DNA of 64,000 nucleotides from an uncultured Flavobacteriaceae bacterium (lineage in GTDB: Bacteria; Bacteroidota; Bacteroidia; Flavobacteriales; Flavobacteriaceae), in contig CANMLX010000020.1 in the NCBI GenBank assembly GCA_947498845.1, positions 1-64,000 on the forward strand. The letters run 5' to 3'. The notes beneath the pieces are model-generated. The model did not search any database and was not told the origin of the DNA. It saw only the letters and a list, made by a program, of their open reading frames with translations. Positions within the stretch are counted from its first letter, which is position 1; every line of letters begins with the position of its first letter. Positions 1 through 8,400 of the stretch are shown here, one piece after another. The translations under genes were made by a program, and so were the position numbers.

Positions 1-213
1 AAAATACACCTTAAAGCTAGTAAGAATAAGTAACAATAGCAATGACTTTAATCCTATTGCATAATTCAGGTTTAAATTTAAAAACGTATGAGTGGGCTAA
101 TTTTGCAGGTTGGATAGGGATTCTTTAATTATTATTAAAATAGTCTTGTAACATCTTCATTTTATTAAAATTTAAGAATTGAGCGGTAGTTGTTAGTTGA
201 GTGTTTTGTATTC
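1..213. other. left edge, no gene seen
   Basis: No open frame of useful length, RNA gene or repeat could be supported here. The stretch is AT-rich and lies downstream of the stop codon of the minus-strand lipoprotein gene that ends at 214. Confidence 0.5.
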
Positions 214-699
214 TCAAAAAGCACAATTCGTAGGAAGCGGCTCAAGCGTAGACAATGTAGATGCAAAGTCATCTTCTAGAGTAGTTAAAATAAAACCTTC
301 AGAAATATTCCCTTTCATAGCACTTGTACTATAGCCAGTATTATTCATGTGTCCTCTAATAATAACCGTGTCTGTAGCACTTATGTTTACTCCGCCACCA
401 GATCTGGTAAATGGCTGTTCGGTAACATGGCTATGTCCTAATACTCTTCTGTAAACCAAAGTACTTCCATCTTCACTAATCACTTCCCACCAATCGGCAT
501 ATTGCTCACAACCCGTATCAGGGCTAGATAGAGTAACACTAAATTGGTAGTTATTTTCATTACCCAATATCGTAACTTTTTTAACAGAAAGGTTAGAATT
601 AGTTTCTATCATTTCAGATGCGTCATTTGAATTGTTGTCGTCTTGACCACTACAACTAATAAAAAACAGTATTAAAAATAAGCTTAGTAGTGATTTCAT
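214..699 (-). CDS. small secreted lipoprotein, unknown function
   Basis: A 161-aa protein starting MKSLLSLFLILFFISCSGQ, a signal peptide ending in a lipobox (FISC) with the lipidated Cys near residue 15. The mature part is preceded by a low-complexity D/N/S linker typical of Bacteroidota lipoproteins. I placed the start at 699; an ATG at 714 would add five residues (MKIQI). The longer open frame back to 963 has no signal peptide and crosses the neighbouring gene, so it is not used. The body is rich in T/S with a motif TGCEQYADWWEV and looks beta-stranded. I do not recognise a family. It probably sits in the outer or inner membrane facing the periplasm or surface. Confidence 0.75.
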   Translation of the reverse strand: MKSLLSLFLILFFISCSGQDDNNSNDASEMIETNSNLSVKKVTILGNENNYQFSVTLSSPDTGCEQYADWWEVISEDGSTLVYRRVLGHSHVTEQPFTRSGGGVNISATDTVIIRGHMNNTGYSTSAMKGNISEGFILTTLEDDFASTLSTLEPLPTNCAF

Positions 700-793
700 G
701 ATTTGAATTTTCATTAAAGTTATTACTTTTTTTAAGTTTAGAGTGTAACTTTTATCACAATAATGAGGAGACATAATAATCCTGTAGGATGTT

Positions 794-1033
794 TTATGTT
801 TTTGAAGGTGGTGTACCATTATTAACTTCTGCTTCCAACCACCAAGTAGAAAAAACTGCTTGTTCCTTATAAATTTTCCGATTATTAAATTCATCAATAC
901 TGTTTTTGGACTGTTCAAGAAACTGTTCAAATTCAGCATCTTCTTTTGTTTTTTCAGGCTCATTTTTCCCTTTACAACCGAAGAAATTTAGAATAGAAGT
1001 TAAAAGCATTATGGTTAAAATATTTTTGCTCAT
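794..1033 (-). CDS. very small lipoprotein, unknown function
   Basis: A 79-aa protein starting MSKNILTIMLLTSIL with the lipobox NFFGC followed by charged residues (KGKNEPEKTKED). The start at 1033 is preferred over an in-frame ATG at 1048 because it gives a compact signal peptide. The mature protein is short, acidic and Gln/Glu rich, with a WW pair (STWWLE). No family recognised. It lies in the same orientation as the lipoprotein gene at 214-699, about 95 bp upstream of it, and the two may be co-transcribed, although no promoter was identified. Confidence 0.55.
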   Translation of the reverse strand: MSKNILTIMLLTSILNFFGCKGKNEPEKTKEDAEFEQFLEQSKNSIDEFNNRKIYKEQAVFSTWWLEAEVNNGTPPSKT

Positions 1034-1223
1034 TGATAGGCTTAACATGTGGCTAACGTTTAGCTATGCTGAGTGGGGATTGAAAGCACTAACCTCTCGT
1101 CTCACAAATAGCCACGCCTTGATTTAAAATTATTAATTGTGGCGGACTTTCCAATCTCCACGAATATATCCTGACCGATAAAACCCCATTCATTCATAGG
1201 TTTTATTGTGTGCCGTTATTGGA

Positions 1224-1626
1224 TTATTTAGTAATACTAAATTCGACTTTTATGATTTCTATTTCAGAATCAATATTCTGGCATTCAGATGATTTACAAA
1301 CTCTAATTTCTACATAATCTTTTCCCACATAGTTTTCTACTGCCAGATATTTGAAAAGAACCTTATCATACAAACCTAAACCTGTAACTTCGAATTCTAT
1401 TTCGCTTTTTCTAAAATGATTTGCTTGAACAATAATAATAGCGTCAGTCACTCCATTAGGGCGATCAAACGTTTTCTGTAGTCCTAAATCAAGAATATAT
1501 TCTTCGTCATTTTTGGCATTTATTCGTAGTACGTCATTTCTTTCAATTTCTTGATCAGAGCAACAAGTAACAAGTAAAGCGATGAGTATGGCTAATACGG
1601 GTCTGAATACTTGATTAAATTTTCAT
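1224..1626 (-). pseudogene. lipoprotein gene with a frameshift just after its start
   Basis: Reading the minus strand, ATG at 1626 is followed after two codons by a stop (ATG AAA ATT TAA). Removing one A from the AAAA run restores a continuous frame of 133 codons ending at 1224. The restored N terminus, MKFNQVFRPVLAILIALL followed by VTCC, is a typical lipoprotein signal. The only start usable without the correction is a GTG at 1451, which drops the signal peptide. Either the gene is inactivated by a one-base insertion or the base is a sequencing error in a homopolymer. The body (ending VEFSITK) matches no family I know. Confidence 0.7.
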
Positions 1627-1639
1627 AGCTTTTATTTTT

Positions 1640-2126
1640 TATAACATACATCTAAACTATCCCAAATGACTCACAACAATGGAATATATGTACTGCTACA
1701 TATATCCATTATAATTTTCACAAATCTAGGTGATTTCTAATTGATTTAAAATTATTTAACGCACCTTGGACGTAAATTTCAATTGTTTTTTGTGTTACTA
1801 CGCCCTAAAAGGCTCTATATTATTTTTTGTTAGTCAAAAATTTCCTGTACTCGACTGTATCGAGCGTTTTCAAAGTAACTAAATAACAAGGTCTTATACT
1901 ATCCCCTTTCAGCAAATTAATCAAGCAATTTCGCTAAAATAACTTACAGATACCGCTAAAATACTAACATCTAAAAAGTAATATTATCAAAATAGAGCAA
2001 GATTAAGATTTTACTAAAACCACCCTACAATTTTCCTATAAAAAAATTATTTGTATTCCAATTTTGAGAAATTGATAATAATTATATTTCAAGACTAAAT
2101 TCTTATAAAAAGGTGTTAAAAATTAC
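1640..2126. other. intergenic region upstream of nirB
   Basis: About 490 bp without a supported gene. It contains a strong hairpin at 1678-1710 (arms AATGGAATATATGTA and TACATATATCCATT, four-base loop, one bulged A). The remainder is AT-rich and leads into the nirB promoter and operator at 2127-2156. Confidence 0.6.
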
Positions 2127-2156
2127 GTATAAATACTTAGTTTTGTGTATAAATAC
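2127..2156 (+). promoter_or_regulatory. putative operator: two GTATAAATAC boxes
   Basis: GTATAAATAC occurs at 2127-2136 and again at 2147-2156, start to start 20 bp, about two helical turns. With the flanking bases the arms TTACGTATAAATAC and GTATAAATACGTAA also form an imperfect inverted repeat. The boxes bracket the -7 element of the nirB promoter, so a bound regulator would touch the polymerase directly. The NarL-like regulator encoded at 8401 is the obvious candidate (inference). Confidence 0.55.
2138..2145 (+). promoter_or_regulatory. nirB promoter, -7 box TAGTTTTG
   Basis: TAGTTTTG fits the Bacteroidota -7 consensus TAnnTTTG and lies 18 bp before the nirB ATG at 2163. No TTTG -33 box is visible at the normal spacing, which would fit a promoter that needs an activator. 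The 5' leader would be only about 10 nt. Confidence 0.5.
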
Positions 2157-2162
2157 GTAATT

Positions 2163-4679
2163 ATGAAACATATTATTGTTGTTGGAAACGGCATGGTTGG
2201 TTATAAATTTTGTGAAAAATTTATAGCTCAGTCTAACAATGAAGACTTTAAAATAACAGTGTTTGGAGAAGAACCAAGACCCGCTTATGATAGAGTTCAT
2301 TTAAGTGAGTTTTTTGAAAACCAAAATGCTAAAGCCTTAGAAATGGCACCAGCAGAATGGTATGTAGACAATGGTATAACACTAATTACGGGTGAGCGTG
2401 TTGCAGATATTAACCGCACAGATAAAAAAATAACCACAGCTAAAGATCGTGAGTTTTCTTATGATTATTTAGTGATGGCTACAGGATCATCTCCTTTTGT
2501 CCCTCCAATTAAAGGGGTTGAAAAAGAAGGTGTTTTTGTATATAGAACCATCGAAGACCTGGAAGGGATGCTCGCTTATGCCGCAAAACTTAATAAAGAA
2601 AAACCAAATGCACGAGCAGCCGTTTTAGGTGGAGGTTTATTAGGTCTGGAAGCAGGAAAAGCTGTTTTAGATATGGGCTTAGAACCACATATTGTAGAGT
2701 TCGCCCCTAAGTTAATGCCAAGGCAATTAGATTCTAGAAGTTCACAGGTATTAAAGCTAAAATTAGAATCCATAGGGTTAAATATACATTTAAGCAAAGC
2801 TACTAATCAAATTTTAGGTGATAAGTTTATTACAGGAATGGAATTTGGTGAAGATGATGTTTTAGATGTAGATATGCTTATTATATCTGCTGGCATTCGT
2901 CCAAGAGATGAACTAGCAAAAGCGTGCGGATTAGAAGTTGGTGTAAGAGGAGGTATAGTTGTAGACAACACCATGAAAACATCAGATGATAGTATTTATG
3001 CCATTGGAGAGATTGCTCTATATAACCAAATGATATATGGTTTGGTAGCACCAGGGTATGACATGGCCGAGGTTGCTGTTAAACAAATTACAGGCAATAT
3101 TGATGATACTATGGTAGACACTATTGATATGTCTACTAAGTTAAAATTAATTGGTGTAGATGTGGCTAGTTTTGGTGAGCCGTTTATGCCAGCATCAAAA
3201 GGACATTCCATTATTTTTGAGAATAAAACAGAATATTTATATAAGAGAATTAACGTAAGTTTAGATGGTAAATCATTACTTGGAGGGATCTTAGTAGGTG
3301 ATGCTTCAGATTATAACATGCTACACCAAATGTATTTAAATGGTATGGCAATTCCTGAAAATGCAGCACAACTTATTTTGCCAGCAAGCGATGGAGCTTC
3401 AGCATTTGGAGACGTTACAGATTTACCAGATGAAGCGCAGGTGTGCTCTTGTGAAAGCGTTACAAAAGGACAAATATGTTCAGCTATTGAAAACGGAGAA
3501 GCTACAGATGTAGCAGGAGTTGTTGCTTGTACTAAAGCAGGAACAGGTTGTGGAGGTTGTAAACCAATGGTAGCAGATTTAACCAATGCCACACTTAAAT
3601 CTTTAGGAATCACAGTTAAAGAAGGCGTTTGTGAGCATTTTGATTTGAGTAGACAAGACTTATATAAAATTATCCAAGTAAAAGGCTATACAACGTTTAA
3701 TGAAGTATTAGATAATCATGGAAACGGAGGACATGGCTGCGAGTTATGTAAACCATTAGTGGCTTCTTTAATGGCAAGTATTAATGCAGATACAGCCAAT
3801 AAAGAGTATACCATTCAAGATTCTAATGATAGATTCTTGGCAAACATACAACGTAATGGAACCTATTCTGTGGTGCCTCGTGTTCCGGGAGGAGAAATTA
3901 CGCCAGAGAAATTAATAGCACTTGGCGAAATTGCAAAGAAGTACGATCTATATACTAAAATTACTGGAGGTGTTCGTATCGATTTATTCGGAGCAACTTT
4001 AAATCAGTTACCATTAATATGGAAAGAATTAATTAGCCATGGTTTTGAAAGTGGTCATGCTTATGGCAAATCGCTTCGTACAGTAAAGACTTGTGTAGGG
4101 TCTACATGGTGCCGTTACGGTATGGATGAAAGTGTGAGCTTTGGTATTGAACTTGAAAACCGTTACAGAGGTATTCGCGCACCGCACAAAATTAAAGGAG
4201 GCGTATCTGGATGTATTCGTGAATGTGCAGAAGCACGAGGTAAAGATTTTGGTTTAATTGCTGTTGAAGGTGGATGGAATCTTTATCTAGGAGGAAATGG
4301 TGGCGCAAACCCACGTCATGCAGAACTATTTGCAGAGCAAATAGATAACGAAACGGTGATTAAATATTTAGATCGTTACTTAATGTTCTACATGCGTACA
4401 GCAAAACCTTTACAACGTACTGCAGCATGGCAAGAAAGACTTGAAGGCGGATTAGATTATCTAAAAGAAGTGATTATAGAAGATACATTAGGTATTGCAG
4501 AAGATCTTGAAAAAGAAATGCAAACCTTGGTGAATAAGTTTGAGTGTGAATGGACACAAGCTATTAATAACCCAGAAATGATGAAACGTTTTAGTCATTT
4601 TGTGAATAGCGAAGACGAAGATGATAACTTGGTGTTTGTGCCTATGAGAGATCAAAAAATGCCAGAACCTTGGAATTAA
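2163..4679 (+). CDS. nirB: nitrite reductase [NAD(P)H] large subunit
   Basis: This 838-aa siroheme enzyme reduces nitrite to ammonium in the cytoplasm with NAD(P)H. Domain order: FAD-binding Rossmann motif near the N terminus (VVGNGMVG, residues 6-13), NAD(P)H-binding GGGLLGLEAG near 155, a BFD-type [2Fe-2S] domain with Cys 428, 430, 463 and 466, then two ferredoxin-like halves around the siroheme/[4Fe-4S] site with Cys 644 and 650 (TCVGSTWC) and Cys 684 and 688 (GCIREC). All cluster ligands are present and the length is normal for the family. I chose ATG 2163, not the upstream GTG at 2145, because 2145 falls in the promoter's -7 box. nirD follows after 27 bp and completes the enzyme. Confidence 0.95.
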   Translation: MKHIIVVGNGMVGYKFCEKFIAQSNNEDFKITVFGEEPRPAYDRVHLSEFFENQNAKALEMAPAEWYVDNGITLITGERVADINRTDKKITTAKDREFSYDYLVMATGSSPFVPPIKGVEKEGVFVYRTIEDLEGMLAYAAKLNKEKPNARAAVLGGGLLGLEAGKAVLDMGLEPHIVEFAPKLMPRQLDSRSSQVLKLKLESIGLNIHLSKATNQILGDKFITGMEFGEDDVLDVDMLIISAGIRPRDELAKACGLEVGVRGGIVVDNTMKTSDDSIYAIGEIALYNQMIYGLVAPGYDMAEVAVKQITGNIDDTMVDTIDMSTKLKLIGVDVASFGEPFMPASKGHSIIFENKTEYLYKRINVSLDGKSLLGGILVGDASDYNMLHQMYLNGMAIPENAAQLILPASDGASAFGDVTDLPDEAQVCSCESVTKGQICSAIENGEATDVAGVVACTKAGTGCGGCKPMVADLTNATLKSLGITVKEGVCEHFDLSRQDLYKIIQVKGYTTFNEVLDNHGNGGHGCELCKPLVASLMASINADTANKEYTIQDSNDRFLANIQRNGTYSVVPRVPGGEITPEKLIALGEIAKKYDLYTKITGGVRIDLFGATLNQLPLIWKELISHGFESGHAYGKSLRTVKTCVGSTWCRYGMDESVSFGIELENRYRGIRAPHKIKGGVSGCIRECAEARGKDFGLIAVEGGWNLYLGGNGGANPRHAELFAEQIDNETVIKYLDRYLMFYMRTAKPLQRTAAWQERLEGGLDYLKEVIIEDTLGIAEDLEKEMQTLVNKFECEWTQAINNPEMMKRFSHFVNSEDEDDNLVFVPMRDQKMPEPWN

Positions 4680-4706
4680 AAAACAGCTTAAAAATTAAAA
4701 AAATAT

Positions 4707-5084
4707 ATGGAAGCAATTCTAGATACATATAAAACAACCAAATTAGAAGATGTAAAAATTTGGTTTAAAGCAGCATCTGTAAACGATTTTCCTATAGATG
4801 GAGGTGCTTGTGTAAAATATAAAGATAAACAAATAGCTGTTTTCAATTTTGAAAGATTAGGCAAATGGTATGCTTGCCAAAACGTTTGTCCTCATAAAAT
4901 GGAAATGGTGTTATCACGTGGTATGATTGGTGATGATAAAGGCGCGCCTAAAGTGGCTTGCCCTTTGCATAAAAAGACTTTTTCTCTGGAGAATGGAGAA
5001 AATTTAAATGGCGATATAGATGCTATTGCAACCTATCCCGTAAAGATTGAAGAAGATAATGTATATATAGGGTTTGCTGAATAA
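4707..5084 (+). CDS. nirD: nitrite reductase small subunit, Rieske type
   Basis: A 125-aa Rieske-like protein that partners NirB in the NAD(P)H-dependent nitrite reductase. The [2Fe-2S] ligands are intact: Cys61-Pro-His63 and Cys85-Pro-Leu-His88. Some NirD proteins have lost these ligands, so this is the cluster-binding form. It lies 27 bp after nirB on the same strand and is almost certainly co-transcribed. Confidence 0.93.
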   Translation: MEAILDTYKTTKLEDVKIWFKAASVNDFPIDGGACVKYKDKQIAVFNFERLGKWYACQNVCPHKMEMVLSRGMIGDDKGAPKVACPLHKKTFSLENGENLNGDIDAIATYPVKIEEDNVYIGFAE

Positions 5085-5194
5085 TTTTTTTAAATTCTAA
5101 TTAGAAGAAATATACAGTGAATCTTTTTTAGAAAATAATTTTTAGGTGACCAAAAGTTAGTTGTAGAGATTGTTTTTACAATATCTATGTAAAC

Positions 5195-5312
5195 TAAACT
5201 ATGCCAAAGCATGCGGTATGACTTGCAAACAGAAGGATACACGGTTATTAAGTATTTAGACAAATTCCTGATTCGCTTATAAAGTACCGCAAAGGCTTTG
5301 GTTATTATTTCT
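5195..5312 (+). pseudogene. decayed fragment of a second nirB (C-terminal part)
   Basis: Translating 5195-5312 gives pieces that align to NirB about 720-755. MPKHAV matches NPRHAE of the intact NirB. Then TVIKYLDKFLI, a stop codon and STAKALV match TVIKYLDRYLM, YM and RTAKPLQ in the same order and spacing. The frame is broken by a small deletion and by stops. DNA identity is visible in blocks such as ATTAA-TATTTAGA and GTACCGCAAAGGCTTTGG. Weaker similarity may begin near 5140. The differences from nirB are many, so this is an old relic or comes from a diverged paralogue, not a recent duplication. Confidence 0.75.
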
Positions 5313-5313
5313 A

Positions 5314-5339
5314 ATACCAATTCATTTGGGAATTGGTAT
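5314..5339. repeat. inverted repeat ATACCAATTC
   Basis: Perfect 10-bp arms (ATACCAATTC / GAATTGGTAT) around a six-base loop. The arm ATACCAATT is the same terminal sequence found in the two large palindromic elements at 49869-50193, so this may be a minimal or collapsed copy of that family. It could also act as a hairpin between nirD and the next gene. Confidence 0.6.
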
Positions 5340-5398
5340 AAATACAGAAATTGAATAAGGAAATGTGTATATTGGCTTTTAGAATTAAAAAGTAACAC

Positions 5399-5983
5399 AT
5401 GAAACCTACACGATTTGAAACAGCCATTGCATTAATAGATAGAAAGAACTCTGAAGATATTAATAGCTACCAAGTTTCAGGCTTAGAGTATCCAAAGGAA
5501 TTATTGTACTCACAACGTATGACGAGGACTTTATTACAGTTTAATCCTAATGCATCTAAAGCCCTTCAAATAGCAGCAAGAGCGCAACATGTTTGTAGAT
5601 GGAAAATAGCGCGTGATGAGTATCCAATGGATAGAGTAGGCTATTTAAAATGGCGTGAAACACTTAAAAAAATGCATGCTGATATTACTGCAGATATTTT
5701 AAAGCAAGTAGGGTATGACGATCAGTTTACAGATCGCGTAAAGTTAATTGTACTTAAAAAGCAAATTAAAAAAAACGAAGAATCTCAAGCGCTAGAAGAT
5801 ACCATCTGTTTAGTGTTTTTGGATTATTACTTTGAAGAATTTGCAGCTAAGCATGATGATGATAAGGTTGTAGATATTTTAAAGAAAACGTGGGCTAAAA
5901 TGTCAAGTCAAGGGCATCAAGCAGCTTTAAAGTTACCACTTTCAGAAAAAAGTTTAGCGTTAATACAGAAAGCTATTGCGTAA
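5399..5983 (+). CDS. DUF4202 family protein
   Basis: A 194-aa soluble, mainly helical protein. The N-terminal half (MKPTRFETAIALIDRKNSED) and the segment AARAQHVCRWKIARDEYP, with an RAQHVCRW core that could hold metal or nucleotide ligands, match my memory of the DUF4202 family. The biochemical role is unknown. DUF4202 genes tend to accompany nitrite or sulfite assimilation genes, and here it sits between nirBD and the nitrate-type sensor kinase. It is separated from nirD by the nirB relic and from the kinase gene by only 15 bp. Confidence 0.75.
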   Translation: MKPTRFETAIALIDRKNSEDINSYQVSGLEYPKELLYSQRMTRTLLQFNPNASKALQIAARAQHVCRWKIARDEYPMDRVGYLKWRETLKKMHADITADILKQVGYDDQFTDRVKLIVLKKQIKKNEESQALEDTICLVFLDYYFEEFAAKHDDDKVVDILKKTWAKMSSQGHQAALKLPLSEKSLALIQKAIA

Positions 5984-5998
5984 AATAAATTAGTAAGT

Positions 5999-7810
5999 AT
6001 GACAAAAAACGGTAATTCATTAGACCAAAAAACGTTTGATAAGTTACGTCGTTTATACATTATAGCATTAAGTACCATAGCGCTATCTGTTATTATTAGT
6101 CAAATCCTAATCAGGACGCATTTAAAAAGACAAGAAAACGATTCAACAATAATTAATGTGGCTGGAAGACAGCGTATGTTGAGTCAGAAATTAACCAAAG
6201 AAGTGGTTTCACTTTCTACAGAAACCAATGTAAACCAAAAAATTCTTCTTAAAAACCAAATAAAAGGGACTTTAAAACTTTGGGAGTTATCACACTATTC
6301 TTTACAGAAAGGAAATGACAGTTTGGGCTTACCAAAAGAGAATAGTCCTAAAATCAATTCAAAATTTAAAATTTTGAATCCAGTTTTTGATACCATTATA
6401 AAGGCCACCCAATCCATTGTAAATAAAATAAACAAAGATTCTAGCTTAACTATAAAAGCCTATGCTAAAGCTGTTGAAAAGGTAAAAGCTAACGAAGGCG
6501 ATTTTTTGATATTGATGGATGATATTGTTAACCAATACGATTTGGAGGCAGATGAAAAAGTATCCTGGTTACGTCAATTAGAAATGTGGCTAACAGTTTT
6601 AACATTACTTATTTTATTGGGAGAGTTTTTATTTATTTTTTGGCCAGCAGCCAGATCGGTAAAATCTATATTAACTAATTTATTAATTGCAGAGCGTCGC
6701 GCTAAAAAAATGGCTTATGATGCTGATGAGTTAAGCAAAGCCAAGGAGAAGTCAATTAGAGAATTACGAGCCCTAACCCGCGCAATGGATGAGACTTTGT
6801 TATTCGCACGTATCTCCTCAAGTGGCAGTGTGGTGCATATGGGAAATAAATTCTCAAGACTATTTAAGTTTTCAAAGTTCAATACATCAGCAATGTTTTG
6901 GAATGTGCTTTCTACAGAAGACAGTGACCGTTTGGTTATAGAAAGTATAATATCAAAGTATAAAAAAACAGGGTGGCAAGGTGAGGTAAAAGGAAAAACT
7001 AAAGATGGAGAAAATATTTGGTTAGAAATGGCAATAATTCCATACAATCCCACAAACGAAAGAGCGGAGTTACTCATTATAGCCTCAGAAATTACAAAAC
7101 GAAAAATGGCTCAAATAGAAGTTGATAGACTTAAACAAAAAAGTTTTGAGGAGAAGATGAGCCAGCAAAAAATAATTTCAAGCAAGATTATAGAAAATCA
7201 GGAAAATGAACAGAATCGTATTGCTAAAGATGTTCATGATGGTATTGGACAAATGTTAACAGGTTTAAAGTTTAATCTTGAAAGTATAGATCCAAAAGAT
7301 ATAGAAAAATCGACTTCTAAAATAGAGTACCTTAAAGAGTTAACCGCAAATATTATTAAAGGTGTTAGAACGGCTACATTTAATTTAACACCACCAGAAT
7401 TATCCGATCATGGAGTTGTTCCTGCACTAACCAAATTAACACAGGAATTGTCTAAATTAACAGGAAAGGATATTGTACTTTTTAATAAAACAGATTTTAA
7501 TTTAAGGTTAGATTCATTAATAGAAATTAACATCTACAGAATAACACAAGAAGCCATAAACAATGCCATAAAATATGCCGAATCAACACATATTATAGTG
7601 TCGCTTTCTCATAGTAACGATATTTTAAGTATCGTTATAGATGATAATGGAAAAGGCTTTGACCCTGATAATATAAAAAATATAAAAACAGGAGAAGGAG
7701 GTATGGGAATGACGTTTATGAAAGAACGTATAAAGTACATAGACGGACGTTTCTTTTTAAATTCTGAAAAAGGAAAGGGCACCCGTGTTACTTTAAACAT
7801 TCCATTGTAA
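5999..7810 (+). CDS. NarX-like sensor histidine kinase
   Basis: A 603-aa inner-membrane kinase. TM1 spans about 17-38 and TM2 about 196-216, enclosing a helical periplasmic domain of the PilJ/NarX type. Just after TM1 lies IINVAGRQRMLSQKL (51-65), the counterpart of the NarX P-box that binds nitrate and nitrite. A coiled stretch (225-260) leads to a PAS-like domain (about 260-370). The HisKA_3 domain has the phospho-acceptor His413 in KDVHDGIGQ. The ATPase domain has an N box (QEAINNA, 517-523), DDNGKGFD (548-555) and a GMGM lid near 568. It presumably phosphorylates the NarL-type regulator at 8401 when nitrate or nitrite is present (inference). Confidence 0.88.
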   Translation: MTKNGNSLDQKTFDKLRRLYIIALSTIALSVIISQILIRTHLKRQENDSTIINVAGRQRMLSQKLTKEVVSLSTETNVNQKILLKNQIKGTLKLWELSHYSLQKGNDSLGLPKENSPKINSKFKILNPVFDTIIKATQSIVNKINKDSSLTIKAYAKAVEKVKANEGDFLILMDDIVNQYDLEADEKVSWLRQLEMWLTVLTLLILLGEFLFIFWPAARSVKSILTNLLIAERRAKKMAYDADELSKAKEKSIRELRALTRAMDETLLFARISSSGSVVHMGNKFSRLFKFSKFNTSAMFWNVLSTEDSDRLVIESIISKYKKTGWQGEVKGKTKDGENIWLEMAIIPYNPTNERAELLIIASEITKRKMAQIEVDRLKQKSFEEKMSQQKIISSKIIENQENEQNRIAKDVHDGIGQMLTGLKFNLESIDPKDIEKSTSKIEYLKELTANIIKGVRTATFNLTPPELSDHGVVPALTKLTQELSKLTGKDIVLFNKTDFNLRLDSLIEINIYRITQEAINNAIKYAESTHIIVSLSHSNDILSIVIDDNGKGFDPDNIKNIKTGEGGMGMTFMKERIKYIDGRFFLNSEKGKGTRVTLNIPL

Positions 7811-7845
7811 AAAAATTAAAATCCTACCTTTCAATATTAAAAAAT

Positions 7846-8226
7846 ATGAGTAAAAAATTAATTAGTTCAGGCTCGATATTAGAAGAACAAATAGGTTATT
7901 CCAGAGCTGTGGTACAAGGCGATTGGGTATTTGTGTCTGGTACAACGGGTTATAATTATAAAACAATGACTATTAGTGATAATGTGGTTGAGCAAACAGA
8001 GCAATGTTTTTTAAATATAATAAACGCCTTAGAGCAAGCGAATGCAAGTTTAAATGATGTAGTACGTGTTACCTATATTTTGCCAAATGAAAATGAGTTT
8101 GAGCAATGTTGGCCCGTTTTAAATAAGTATTTAGGAGATGTAAGACCTGCAGCTACTATGATTTCAGCTGGGTTAGCTAACGATAAAATGAAAATAGAAA
8201 TACAAGTAACTGCACTTAAAACCTGA
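7846..8226 (+). CDS. RidA/YjgF family protein, non-canonical
   Basis: A 126-aa trimer-type Rid protein, recognised by SGTTGYNY, VVRVTYILP and the C-terminal MKIEIQVTAL. Canonical RidA hydrolyses enamine/imine intermediates and needs an Arg in the motif RPARS. Here the equivalent is RPAATMIS, with Ala in place of that Arg, so the protein belongs to one of the other Rid subfamilies and may not be a RidA deaminase. It lies 35 bp after the kinase gene and before the response regulator. Its link to nitrite use may be ammonia-related metabolism, but that is a guess. Confidence 0.8.
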   Translation: MSKKLISSGSILEEQIGYSRAVVQGDWVFVSGTTGYNYKTMTISDNVVEQTEQCFLNIINALEQANASLNDVVRVTYILPNENEFEQCWPVLNKYLGDVRPAATMISAGLANDKMKIEIQVTALKT

Positions 8227-8350
8227 GTCCGATTTAAGAATCATAGCTTCTAAGGATGACATAATACACTTATTTAATTAAATATTTAATAGAGCGGTCT
8301 TTGTGTTTAAAAAATAGTGTTCTTAGGTCGAACTTAGGTTTAAATCTAAA

Positions 8351-8380
8351 TAAGTATATTTACTTAATTTCCTATTTTTG
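8351..8380 (+). promoter_or_regulatory. response regulator promoter with palindrome
   Basis: TATTTTTG at 8373-8380 fits the -7 box TAnnTTTG, 20 bp before the ATG at 8401. Immediately upstream TAAGTATATTTACTTA (8351-8366) is an inverted repeat with perfect 6-bp arms and a TATT centre. It covers the expected -33 region, so it may be an operator. It differs from the GTATAAATAC boxes at nirB. Confidence 0.45.
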
Positions 8381-8400
8381 TATGAAATAATTATAAACTA

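Noticed and set aside
714..963. N-terminal extension of the lipoprotein gene at 214-699 back to 963
   Set aside because: The extension lacks a signal peptide and is antisense-frame overlap with the small lipoprotein gene 794-1033.
1060..1215. Possible integron-like attachment site around GGCTAACGTTTAGC and GTGTGCCGTTAT
   Set aside because: The blocks suggest a cassette boundary, but they do not match the attC core pattern and no integrase is in the window.
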